Assembly (NCBI GenBank): GCA_002341825.1
Contig: DDOU01000117.1
Coordinates: forward strand, 1-6,354
Direction: 5' to 3'
Source: Candidatus Igneacidithiobacillus taiwanensis
GTDB lineage: Bacteria; Pseudomonadota; Gammaproteobacteria; Acidithiobacillales; Acidithiobacillaceae
Length of the DNA stretch: 6,354 bases
Position numbers and translations under genes: made by a program. Under the pieces are notes generated by a model. The model was not told where the DNA came from and ran no database searches. It worked only from the letters and a program-made list of their open reading frames with translations. Below are positions 1 to 6,354 of this stretch, piece after piece (the first letter of the stretch is position 1; each line of letters opens with the position of its first letter).

Positions 1-503
1 CAAGCGATGGGGGCATACTTGGCGATGCCATAGGTGCTCGCCTCGGCGCGATGCGCCGTACCGAAGGCGTCGTGCACGAAGATGTCGCAGAGCTTGGCGT
101 ACTTCTGCGCCAAGGCATCGTCATTCTTCTTTTCGCCCTTGTTGAGGCGGCAGTTTTCCAACATCACCACCTCGCCGGGATGCAGTTCGAAGCCGCCGTC
201 CACCCAATTTTGCTGCAGGCGCACCGGTTTGCCGAGGAGCTCACCAAGACGCTTGGCTACTGGCGCCAGGGAGTCTTCGGGCTTGAATTCGCCTTCCGTG
301 GGACGCCCCAGATGAGAGGTGATCATCACCGCCGCGCCCGCGTCGAGGGCCATTTGCACCGCCGGGACCGAGGCCCGCACGCGCGTATCCTCGGTAATCT
401 GGCCCTGGTCATCGAGGGGGACGTTGAGATCGGCTCGGATGAAAACGCGCTTCCCGCGCGCCTCGCCGCGCTGGCAGACTTCGGCAAAGGTCAGAATCTG
501 CAT
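1..503 (-). CDS. pgk: Phosphoglycerate kinase, N-terminal part (cut by window edge)
   Basis: Cytoplasmic enzyme that transfers phosphate between ATP and 3-phosphoglycerate. In the Calvin cycle and gluconeogenesis it makes 1,3-bisphosphoglycerate for the next enzyme, Gap. The first 167 codons are present; the family is usually near 390-400 residues, so roughly the N-terminal 3-phosphoglycerate-binding domain is seen and the nucleotide-binding domain lies off the left edge. Visible family motifs are RADLNVPLD (residues 23-31, with substrate-binding Arg23, Asp25 and Asn27), SHLGRP (63-68), [13 protein letters not shown] (115-127) and [13 protein letters not shown] (145-157). The ATG at 503 begins MQILTF and is preceded by GAGGG seven bases upstream. 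The gene starts 10 bases after the gap stop, so the two are very probably co-transcribed and perhaps translationally coupled. The reading frame is unbroken. The identification is firm. Confidence 0.97.
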   Translation of the reverse strand, partial: MQILTFAEVCQRGEARGKRVFIRADLNVPLDDQGQITEDTRVRASVPAVQMALDAGAAVMITSHLGRPTEGEFKPEDSLAPVAKRLGELLGKPVRLQQNWVDGGFELHPGEVVMLENCRLNKGEKKNDDALAQKYAKLCDIFVHDAFGTAHRAEASTYGIAKYAPIA

Positions 504-510
504 GACAAAG

Positions 511-513
511 CCC

Positions 514-515
<2 letters not shown>
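511..515 (-). promoter_or_regulatory. Ribosome binding site of pgk, overlapping the gap stop codon
   Basis: On the minus strand the sequence TGAGGG merges the gap stop codon TGA with a GAGGG Shine-Dalgarno core, followed by seven bases and the pgk ATG. A ribosome terminating on gap sits directly over the pgk initiation signal. This supports the ATG at 503 as the start and suggests translational coupling; the coupling is inferred. Confidence 0.65.
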
Positions 516-1524
<1,009 letters not shown>

Positions 1525-1553
1525 CTAACTCCTCAAAGTTTCTAATGGAATTC

Positions 1554-3551
1554 TCAGAGTGCCCGGAAGCGCTCGACGACGTGCGCGACAGTAAAGCCAT
1601 ACTTCTCGAAGAGCACTGGCGCCGGAGCGGAGGCACCGAAGCGGTCGATGCCGACCACGCCGCCTTGTAGCCCCACATACTTGTACCAGAGCCCGGAAGT
1701 ACCAGCCTCCACCGCCAGACGCTTACTCAGGGCGGCGGGCAGAACACTTTCGCGATAGGCCGCATCTTGGGTGTCGAAAATCTCGAGGCAAGGCATCGAC
1801 ACCACCCGCACATGCACTCCGGCCTCCGCCAACTTGGCCTGAGCGGCGAGGGCGAGTTCTACCTCAGAACCACTGGCGAGGATGATACCCTCCTCCTTGC
1901 CCGCCGCCGCCTTGATGACGTAGCCGCCGCGGCGCGCGCCCTCGATACTCGCGTCGCTGTGCGGCAGCGCCGAAAGATTCTGGCGACTGAGGGCCAAAAG
2001 GCTGGGCGTGCGCTCCTGCTTGACCGACGACTCCCAAGCGATGGCGGTTTCCACTGCATCGGCAGGGCGCCAGACGTGCAGGTTGGGAATCAAGCGCAAG
2101 CTATTCACCTGCTCGATGGGCTGATGGGTCGGGCCGTCTTCACCCAATCCAATGGAATCGTGGGTCATGACATAGATCACGCGGATACCCATGAGCGCCG
2201 ACATACGGATGGCGTTGCGGCTGTAATCCGAGAAGATCAGGAAGGTGCCACCGAAGGGAAGGAAGCCGCCGTAGAGGGCAACACCGTTCATGATGGCCGA
2301 CATGCCGAACTCGCGCACACCATAGTGGATGTAATTGCCTTCCACCTTGTGCTTGCCCAGATCCACCGCCTCTTTCCAGCGGGTGTTGTTGGAGGGACTC
2401 AAGTCAGCCGAGCCGCCGAGGAATTCCGGTACCGCCGCGGCAATACCTTGAATGGTCTTGCCCGAGGCAACACGGGTGGCAATCTTCGGTGCTTCGGCGC
2501 GGAAATCGGCAATGACCTTGGCAATGGCCGCATCAAAAGCGGGGCTGGGCTCACCCCGCAGGCGCCGCTCAAACTCCGCCGCCTCGGCCGGAAAAGCCGC
2601 CTTATACGCAGCGAACTTGTCCTGCCAAGCCGCCTCGGCCGCCTTGCCCTTGGCGCGCGCGTCCCAGCCCTGGTAGATCTCTTGCGGTACGAAGAAGGCC
2701 TCATCCGAGGGCCAACCCAAGTGCTTGCGGGTGGCGGCGACTTCCTCGGCCCCCAAAGCGGCGCCGTGCACATCGTGGGTACCGGCTTTGTTGGGCGAGC
2801 CTTCGCCGATCACCGTCTTGCAGCAGATGAGCACCGGCTTACTGGTCTGGGCCCGCGCCGCAACGATGGCGTGCTTGACGGCTTCGGGATCGTGACCGTT
2901 GATGTCACGGATGACATGCCAACCGTAGGCCTCGAAACGTGCCGGGGTGTCGTCGGCAAACCAGTTGTCGACGTGGCCATCGATGGAGATATTGTTGTCG
3001 TCGTAAAAGCAAATGAGCTTGTGCAGACCCCATACACCAGCGAGGGAGCAGGCCTCGTGGGACACGCCTTCCATCAAGCAGCCGTCACCCAGGAAAACGT
3101 AAGTGTAGTTGTCGACGATCTCGTGGCCGGGGCGGTTGAACTGCTTGGCGAGCAGCTGCTCCGCCAGCGCCATACCAACACCATTGGCCAACCCCTGGCC
3201 GAGAGGGCCCGTGGTGGTTTCCACGCCGGGGGCGTCGCGATACTCGGGATGCCCTGGGGTCTTGCTGTGCCACTGTCGGAAATTCTTGAGGTCGTCGAGG
3301 GAGAGGTCATAACCGCTCAGGTGCAGTAAGGCGTACTGCAGCATCGAGCCATGCCCGTTCGACAGCAGAAAACGATCTCGCCCAGCCCAATGGGGGTTAC
3401 TCGGATTGTGGACGAGGAAATCATTCCAGAGAACTTCTGCAATGTCGGCCATACCCATGGGCATGCCGGGATGGCCGCTGTTGGCCTTTTGCACGGCATC
3501 GATGGTGAGAATACGGATGGCGTCGGCCATTTGCTTACGGGATACGGTCAT
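1554..3551 (-). CDS. tkt: Transketolase
   Basis: Thiamine-diphosphate enzyme that moves two-carbon ketol units between sugar phosphates, serving the regeneration phase of the Calvin cycle and the non-oxidative pentose phosphate pathway. The 665 residues match the usual length. The N-terminal pyrophosphate domain has SGHPGMPMG (25-33, His27), GHGSM (66-70), [14 protein letters not shown] (115-128) and the ThDP/Mg motif from GDG (155-157) to NN (186-187). THDVHG (258-263) carries a substrate-contacting His. The pyrimidine domain has [10 protein letters not shown] (411-420), where Glu414 is the expected cofactor-activating Glu, and [19 protein letters not shown] (463-481). The C-terminal domain follows, with GSEVELAL (561-568) and DRFGASAP (636-643). 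The start is supported by GAGGAG six bases upstream of ATG (3558-3563). No motif is missing. It sits 61 bases after glpX and 32 before gap; cbbT is the alternative name in this context. Confidence 0.98.
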   Translation of the reverse strand: MTVSRKQMADAIRILTIDAVQKANSGHPGMPMGMADIAEVLWNDFLVHNPSNPHWAGRDRFLLSNGHGSMLQYALLHLSGYDLSLDDLKNFRQWHSKTPGHPEYRDAPGVETTTGPLGQGLANGVGMALAEQLLAKQFNRPGHEIVDNYTYVFLGDGCLMEGVSHEACSLAGVWGLHKLICFYDDNNISIDGHVDNWFADDTPARFEAYGWHVIRDINGHDPEAVKHAIVAARAQTSKPVLICCKTVIGEGSPNKAGTHDVHGAALGAEEVAATRKHLGWPSDEAFFVPQEIYQGWDARAKGKAAEAAWQDKFAAYKAAFPAEAAEFERRLRGEPSPAFDAAIAKVIADFRAEAPKIATRVASGKTIQGIAAAVPEFLGGSADLSPSNNTRWKEAVDLGKHKVEGNYIHYGVREFGMSAIMNGVALYGGFLPFGGTFLIFSDYSRNAIRMSALMGIRVIYVMTHDSIGLGEDGPTHQPIEQVNSLRLIPNLHVWRPADAVETAIAWESSVKQERTPSLLALSRQNLSALPHSDASIEGARRGGYVIKAAAGKEEGIILASGSEVELALAAQAKLAEAGVHVRVVSMPCLEIFDTQDAAYRESVLPAALSKRLAVEAGTSGLWYKYVGLQGGVVGIDRFGASAPAPVLFEKYGFTVAHVVERFRAL

Positions 3552-3566
3552 AGTCAGCTCCTCAGA

Positions 3567-3604
3567 GTTGGCCCCCGCAGCCGGGACGCCAACCAGCTAG
3601 TTGG
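3567..3604 (-). promoter_or_regulatory. Overlapping alternative stem-loops in the glpX-tkt gap
   Basis: In the transcript, three short segments can pair in two exclusive ways. Segment 1 is CCAAC (3604-3600), segment 2 is GTTGGC (3593-3588) and segment 3 is GCCAAC (3572-3567). Pairing 1 with 2 gives a 5-bp stem over the hexaloop TAGCTG. Pairing 2 with 3 gives a larger GC-rich hairpin, because CCCG (3585-3582) and CGGG (3577-3574) also pair inside it around a GCTG loop, about 10 bp in all with a small internal loop. Segment 3 ends only three bases before the tkt Shine-Dalgarno GAGGAG. No run of T follows, so it is not a standard intrinsic terminator. It could set mRNA processing or stability, or access to the tkt start. 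The pairing is seen; any function is inferred. Confidence 0.4.
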
Positions 3605-3612
3605 TAGAGAAA

Positions 3613-4560
3613 TCAGTCGTCGGCGCGCTGATGGGTGCGTACGCGCCGGAGAATGCCATCGTGGCCGGAAATCACCAGGCTCTCGCTTTCGACAAAAAAG
3701 CGCGAGCGGGACACGCCATCGAGAATATCGCCACTGGTCAGGCCAGTAGCCACAAAAAGAACATCGTCACTGGATACGAGCTCATCCCGACCCATCCATT
3801 GGCCAATCTTGAGACCAGCAGCGGCAATCGCCTCGGCCTCACCGGGCTTTTGGGGGGCGAGGGCACCGAACATGTCCGCCCCCATGGCCCGGGCGGCACA
3901 AGCAGTGATGACGCCTTCTGGGGTGCCACCGATACCCATCATGGCATCGACCTTGGTGCCCAGGGCAGCCATGATGCCGCCACTGACGTCGCCATCGGTT
4001 TGCAGGCGCACCGTGGCACCCGCTGCCTGAATTTCGCGGATCATTTCTTCATGGCGCGGCTTTTTCAGCAAAAAGATCCGCAACTCCTTCACGTCCTTGC
4101 CCAGCGCCTTGGCAAGAGCATGCAGCTTGTCTTTCATGGGTGCTGCCGGATCGATCTTGCCCCGCGCCGGCGCTGGCACCACCAACTTGTCCATGTAGAA
4201 GGCTGGGCCGGGGCGGAACATGCTACCCTTGGGCGCCGCCGCAAGCACGCAGATGGAACCCGGCATGCCGTTGGCGAGGAAGGTGGTACCCTCGACGGGA
4301 TCGACGGCGATGTCGACTTCCGGGCCACTGCCGGAACCCACCGCCTCGCCGTTGTAGAGCATGGGTGCCTCGTCCTTCTCCCCCTCGCCGATGACCACGG
4401 TACCCCGCATGGGCACCTGCGCAATGGCCGCCCGCATGGCATCCACCGCCGCGCCATCTCCCAGTTCCTTTTCTCCCCGGCCGATCCAGCCACTGGCAGC
4501 GCGGGCCGCGGATTCGGTTACGGGGAGCAGACTCAGGGCAAGGTTGCGAATGGTGGCCAT
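3613..4560 (-). CDS. glpX: Fructose-1,6-bisphosphatase class II (GlpX family)
   Basis: Metal-dependent cytoplasmic phosphatase that removes the C1 phosphate of fructose-1,6-bisphosphate. In cyanobacteria and some autotrophs the same family also acts on sedoheptulose-1,7-bisphosphate, the other phosphatase step of the Calvin cycle. The 315 residues are slightly short but normal. Family signatures are GDGAAVDAMR (34-43, Asp35), IGEGEKDEAPMLYNGE (57-72, Glu59), VDIAVDPVEGTT (82-93, Asp87 and Glu90 as metal ligands), LQTDGDVSGGIMA (186-198) and GIGGTPEGVITA (209-220, Glu215). The ATG at 4560 gives a normal N-terminus, MATIRNLALSLLPVTESAARAA in type, with AAGGA 10 bases upstream, a rather long spacing. 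It is 47 bases from the upstream phosphatase gene and 61 from tkt. The Calvin-cycle name would be cbbF. Whether it has sedoheptulose bisphosphatase activity cannot be read from sequence alone. Confidence 0.96.
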   Translation of the reverse strand: MATIRNLALSLLPVTESAARAASGWIGRGEKELGDGAAVDAMRAAIAQVPMRGTVVIGEGEKDEAPMLYNGEAVGSGSGPEVDIAVDPVEGTTFLANGMPGSICVLAAAPKGSMFRPGPAFYMDKLVVPAPARGKIDPAAPMKDKLHALAKALGKDVKELRIFLLKKPRHEEMIREIQAAGATVRLQTDGDVSGGIMAALGTKVDAMMGIGGTPEGVITACAARAMGADMFGALAPQKPGEAEAIAAAGLKIGQWMGRDELVSSDDVLFVATGLTSGDILDGVSRSRFFVESESLVISGHDGILRRVRTHQRADD

Positions 4561-4570
4561 AGGGGGGTTG

Positions 4571-4575
4571 TCCTT
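4571..4575 (-). promoter_or_regulatory. Ribosome binding site of glpX with long spacing
   Basis: AAGGA on the minus strand is separated from the glpX ATG by 10 bases that include a run of six C. It is the only purine-rich site near this start. The spacing is at the long end of the usual range, so initiation may be weaker than at tkt and gap, which have GAGGAG at 6-7 bases. Confidence 0.5.
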
Positions 4576-4600
4576 ACAGGTGGCGAATGAATAATTTCAA
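4573..4600 (-). promoter_or_regulatory. Possible weak internal promoter before glpX
   Basis: The minus strand has TTGAAA (4600-4595, five of six bases of the sigma-70 -35 consensus), then 16 bases, then TGTAAG (4578-4573, four of six of the -10 consensus). It lies in the relatively AT-rich gap after the phosphatase gene. If used, transcription would start close to the glpX ATG, downstream of the AAGGA site, so most translation signals would be lost. This makes it doubtful. The pattern is seen and the role is a guess. Confidence 0.2.
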
Positions 4601-4607
4601 GGATAAA

Positions 4608-5423
4608 TCAAGCTCGGCTCTTTGGGAACTCAGTCACCAACCAAGTCGACCAGGCGGCGTGCAAGCGGGGGTCGAGGGCGGCCAAAACCGAGCGCTTGGC
4701 GAGGGCATTGGGGCAGAGGGGTTCGCCAGCCAGGGTGCTGAGCCGTCCACCCGCTTCCTGCAGCAGGAGACCGCCCGCGGCCCAATCCCAAAGCTGTTGC
4801 GCACCGTGCAAATAGAAGTGGTAGCGCCCCGCCGCCAACCAACTCCACTCGAGCACGCAGCTGCCAAAATTCCGTTGACTATGGAAAGGTTGCCGGGTGA
4901 CGAGGGCAATCGCCAGCTCTGGGGCAAGACGCTTGTAGTCGAGAACACCGACGCTGCCACTCAGCCCCGGCGCCTCCTTACACGGCAGACGCTCGCCGTT
5001 GCAAAAAGCACCTCCCCCCCGCACCGCGGTAAACAGCTCGTCACGTATCGGGTCATAAACCCAGCCCTGGCGCGCGCCTTGGCCATCGAGGAGCGCAAGG
5101 CTGATACCAAAAACCGGCACGCCAGCGGCATAATTGCTGGTACCATCCAAGGGATCCAGGCACCAGAGGAGACTGGCGCTGCGCATCAATTCCGCCTGCT
5201 CGGCTGCCGTCATCTCCTCGCCGAGCAGGGGAATATCGGGGTAGCGCCGTGCCAAGGCCTCTTGCAAAAAATTTTGGCTATGGAGGTCGGCACTGGTAAC
5301 GATACTGCCATCAGGCTTGCGCGTTGCCGTAAGACGCCGGAAACCGGGCAACAGGAAGCGGGCCGCGCTCTCGCGCAGCAGCCCAGCCACCCAATCGCTA
5401 TCGATGCCGCCGTCCCCGTTCAT
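4608..5423 (-). CDS. Inositol-monophosphatase-family sugar/nucleotide phosphatase
   Basis: A 271-residue protein of the Mg2+/Li+-dependent phosphatase superfamily (SuhB, CysQ, HisN, archaeal-type FBPase). Seen in order: KPDGSIVTSAD (36-46), the metal-binding Glu in LLGEE (66-70), motif A WCLDPLDGTSNY (87-98, with Asp90 and Asp93), GWVYDPIRDELFTAVRGGGAF (120-140), and motif B LWDWAAGGLLLQEAGG (211-226, Asp213). All catalytic metal ligands are present, so it should be active; the substrate is unknown. It lacks clear signal or membrane segments. It is first in the operon, 47 bases before glpX, so a sugar-phosphate substrate in carbon fixation is attractive. 3'-phosphoadenosine phosphate, inositol phosphate and histidinol phosphate remain equally possible. 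The region before motif B (LAAGRYHFYLHGAQQ) is richer in aromatic residues than typical SuhB. The ATG at 5423 has no Shine-Dalgarno sequence. The frame stays open upstream across rsmE, but no family sequence lies there. Confidence 0.85.
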   Translation of the reverse strand: MNGDGGIDSDWVAGLLRESAARFLLPGFRRLTATRKPDGSIVTSADLHSQNFLQEALARRYPDIPLLGEEMTAAEQAELMRSASLLWCLDPLDGTSNYAAGVPVFGISLALLDGQGARQGWVYDPIRDELFTAVRGGGAFCNGERLPCKEAPGLSGSVGVLDYKRLAPELAIALVTRQPFHSQRNFGSCVLEWSWLAAGRYHFYLHGAQQLWDWAAGGLLLQEAGGRLSTLAGEPLCPNALAKRSVLAALDPRLHAAWSTWLVTEFPKSRA

Positions 5424-5429
5424 GGGTAA

Positions 5430-5458
5430 AGCATAGACTAGGCCGCAGCTGGGGTCAT
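5430..5458 (-). promoter_or_regulatory. Putative sigma-70-type promoter of the phosphatase-glpX-tkt-gap-pgk operon
   Basis: In the divergent gap the minus strand carries ATGACC (5458-5453, four of six -35 matches, with the TGAC core), a 17-base spacer, and TATGCT (5435-5430, four of six -10 matches). The expected start of transcription, seven bases past the -10 element, is the A of the phosphatase ATG at 5423. This agrees with the absence of a Shine-Dalgarno sequence and implies a leaderless mRNA. The elements are imperfect and no start site has been mapped. I saw no convincing CbbR-type (LysR family) operator in the gap. Confidence 0.4.
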
Positions 5459-5495
5459 CCTTCCGTTGGCGATCGTGGCATGCTCCAATAGCCGT

Positions 5496-6227
5496 ATGCC
5501 ACGGATTCACCTCTACCTCGAGGCACCACCTGCCGATGCTCGCTTGCTCCTCCCCGCCGCGGCAAGCCACCACCTGTTGCGGGTACTGCGCGCCCGACGC
5601 GGTCAGCGCCTTACCCTGTTCTCGGGCGACGGTTGGGAGTATGCAGCGGAACTGGTTGGGGTAGAGGGTGAACGCGCCGTGCTGGCAGTCGAGGCGGCGC
5701 GCCAGCGCGATACCGCAAGCCCTCTGCACGTTACCCTGGCTCTGCCCTTGCTCAAAGGTGAGCGCTGGGATTGGGCATTGCAAAAGGCGACAGAACTTGG
5801 CGTGGCGACGATCCAACCGATTCACAGCCGCTTCTGTCAAATTGCCTTGGCGGAGGCGCAGCAAGCGCGTCGTCAGGAGCGCTGGCAACAAATCCTCATT
5901 GCCGCGGCCGAGCAAAGCCAGGCTACACGCTTGCCGCAGCTCGCAGCACCGCTGGCTTTGGCAGATTTTTTGGCGCGTCCCCGGGAGGGGCTCGGCTTGG
6001 TTCTCGATGCCGCGGCCGACAGCAATTTGCGCGCCTTGCCAGAAACATCGCCAAACTCGGTCACTATCCTCACGGGCCCCGAGGGCGGACTAGCCGCCGA
6101 GGAAATCGCCAGCGCGCGGGAGAAAGGCTTTTACGGACTGCGCCTGGGACCACGGATCCTGCGCGCCGAGACCGCCCCATTGGCAATCCTGGCCGTCCTC
6201 CAAGGACGTTACGGTGACCTCGGTTGA
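5496..6227 (+). CDS. rsmE: 16S rRNA (uracil1498-N3)-methyltransferase
   Basis: SPOUT-class methyltransferase that uses S-adenosylmethionine to methylate N3 of U1498 in 16S rRNA of the small subunit. The product has 243 residues, the same as I recall for the E. coli enzyme. An N-terminal PUA-like RNA-binding domain (about 1-70, beginning MPRIHLYLE, with [14 protein letters not shown] at 24-37) precedes the trefoil-knot domain. The latter shows [21 protein letters not shown] (83-103), the AdoMet-binding LTGPEGGL (192-199) and [16 protein letters not shown] (217-232). The segment EQSQATRLP (139-147) differs from the common EQ[SC]GR form. The ATG at 5496 was chosen because the family starts MPRI; a TTG at 5466 would add ten residues unlike any family N-terminus. 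No Shine-Dalgarno sequence is visible. It is transcribed away from the carbon-fixation operon, with ispH 52 bases downstream on the same strand. Confidence 0.96.
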   Translation: MPRIHLYLEAPPADARLLLPAAASHHLLRVLRARRGQRLTLFSGDGWEYAAELVGVEGERAVLAVEAARQRDTASPLHVTLALPLLKGERWDWALQKATELGVATIQPIHSRFCQIALAEAQQARRQERWQQILIAAAEQSQATRLPQLAAPLALADFLARPREGLGLVLDAAADSNLRALPETSPNSVTILTGPEGGLAAEEIASAREKGFYGLRLGPRILRAETAPLAILAVLQGRYGDLG

Positions 6228-6264
6228 CAGCACGTTGCTGGCGCTGGACCATGGGCAAAATCCC

Positions 6265-6270
6265 AAGGAG
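6265..6270 (+). promoter_or_regulatory. Ribosome binding site of ispH
   Basis: AAGGAG lies nine bases before ATG at 6280. It decides the start: the frame is open further upstream to a GTG at 6214 inside rsmE, but only the 6280 ATG has a good site and gives the family N-terminus. Confidence 0.75.
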
Positions 6271-6279
6271 TTGGATCGC

Positions 6280-6354
6280 ATGGATATCTTGTTAGCCAAT
6301 CCGCGCGGCTTCTGTGCCGGCGTCAATCGGGCCATCCAAATCGTCGAGCGCGCA
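6280..6354 (+). CDS. ispH: 4-hydroxy-3-methylbut-2-enyl diphosphate reductase, N-terminal fragment (cut by window edge)
   Basis: Iron-sulfur reductase that makes isopentenyl and dimethylallyl diphosphate in the last step of the MEP isoprenoid pathway; also known as lytB. Only 25 codons are present, beginning [19 protein letters not shown]. This is the family's N-terminal signature: the Cys in GFCAGV (residue 12) is the first of three conserved cysteines that hold the Fe-S cluster. The other two lie beyond the right edge. It follows rsmE by 52 bases with no terminator between, so the two may share a transcript. AAGGAG stands nine bases before the ATG. Despite the short length the signature is highly specific. 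Confidence 0.93.
   Translation, partial: MDILLANPRGFCAGVNRAIQIVERA

Noticed and set aside
1767..3329. Open frame of 520 codons on the plus strand, opposite tkt
   Set aside because: It lies wholly antisense to a transketolase with every family motif. The translation shows no recognisable domain, and long antisense open frames are expected in GC-rich coding DNA.
3567..3593. Intrinsic terminator between glpX and tkt
   Set aside because: The GC-rich stem-loop is real, but it is followed by CTCTGAGGAG, the tkt ribosome site, and not by a T-run.
3601..4590. Open frame of 329 codons on the plus strand, opposite glpX
   Set aside because: Antisense shadow of glpX with no family features.
4587..5429. 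Open frame of 280 codons on the plus strand, opposite the IMPase-family gene
   Set aside because: Antisense shadow. The opposite strand has both IMPase motifs with all metal ligands, while this frame has none recognisable.
5466..5495. TTG start for rsmE, ten codons upstream
   Set aside because: RsmE proteins typically start MPRI, which the ATG at 5496 gives; there is no Shine-Dalgarno for the TTG.
5424..5495. CbbR (LysR-type, T-N11-A) operator in the divergent gap
   Set aside because: A TTGG...CCAA inverted repeat (5466-5488) and short palindromes such as CGATCG are present, but none fits the repeated TNA spacing expected for CbbR, and no cbbR gene adjoins the gap.
5424..5915. Upstream extension of the IMPase-family frame to 5915 (435 residues in total)
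   Set aside because: The added part is antisense to rsmE and has no recognised domain. Family proteins start near the ATG at 5423, and 271 residues is the normal size.

Overview
The window looks like the chromosome of a GC-rich, autotrophic proteobacterium. The best guess is an acidophilic sulfur/iron oxidiser of the Acidithiobacillus type. This rests on gene order (a phosphatase-glpX-tkt-gap-pgk cluster, as I recall for the Calvin-cycle 'cbb' operons of that group) and on protein character. No rRNA or lineage-specific marker is present, so the genus is an inference. All but about 300 bases of the window are coding, and I see no mobile elements, CRISPR arrays, tRNAs or clear intrinsic terminators.

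Minus strand, positions 5423 down to 1: five co-directional genes with short gaps form one probable operon. In transcription order they are an inositol-monophosphatase-family phosphatase (5423-4608), class II fructose-1,6-bisphosphatase glpX (4560-3613), transketolase tkt (3551-1554), glyceraldehyde-3-phosphate dehydrogenase gap (1521-514) and phosphoglycerate kinase pgk (503 to beyond the left edge). Gaps are 47, 61, 32 and 10 bases. Pgk and Gap carry out the reductive half of the Calvin-Benson-Bassham cycle (3-phosphoglycerate to glyceraldehyde-3-phosphate). GlpX and Tkt belong to regeneration of the CO2 acceptor. The same enzymes also serve gluconeogenesis and the pentose phosphate pathway. 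Rubisco and phosphoribulokinase are not in the window.

Plus strand, positions 5496 to 6354: rsmE (16S rRNA m3U1498 methyltransferase) and the first 25 codons of ispH (lytB, last step of the MEP isoprenoid pathway) run divergently from the operon. The 72-base divergent gap holds a plausible promoter for the operon, placed so that the first gene's mRNA may be leaderless.

This is mostly ordinary housekeeping and carbon-metabolism DNA. I found no evidence of a new defence or mobile system. The items most worth a second look are the uncharacterised phosphatase leading the operon, a three-segment, mutually exclusive RNA fold in the glpX-tkt gap, and the possible leaderless start of the operon.
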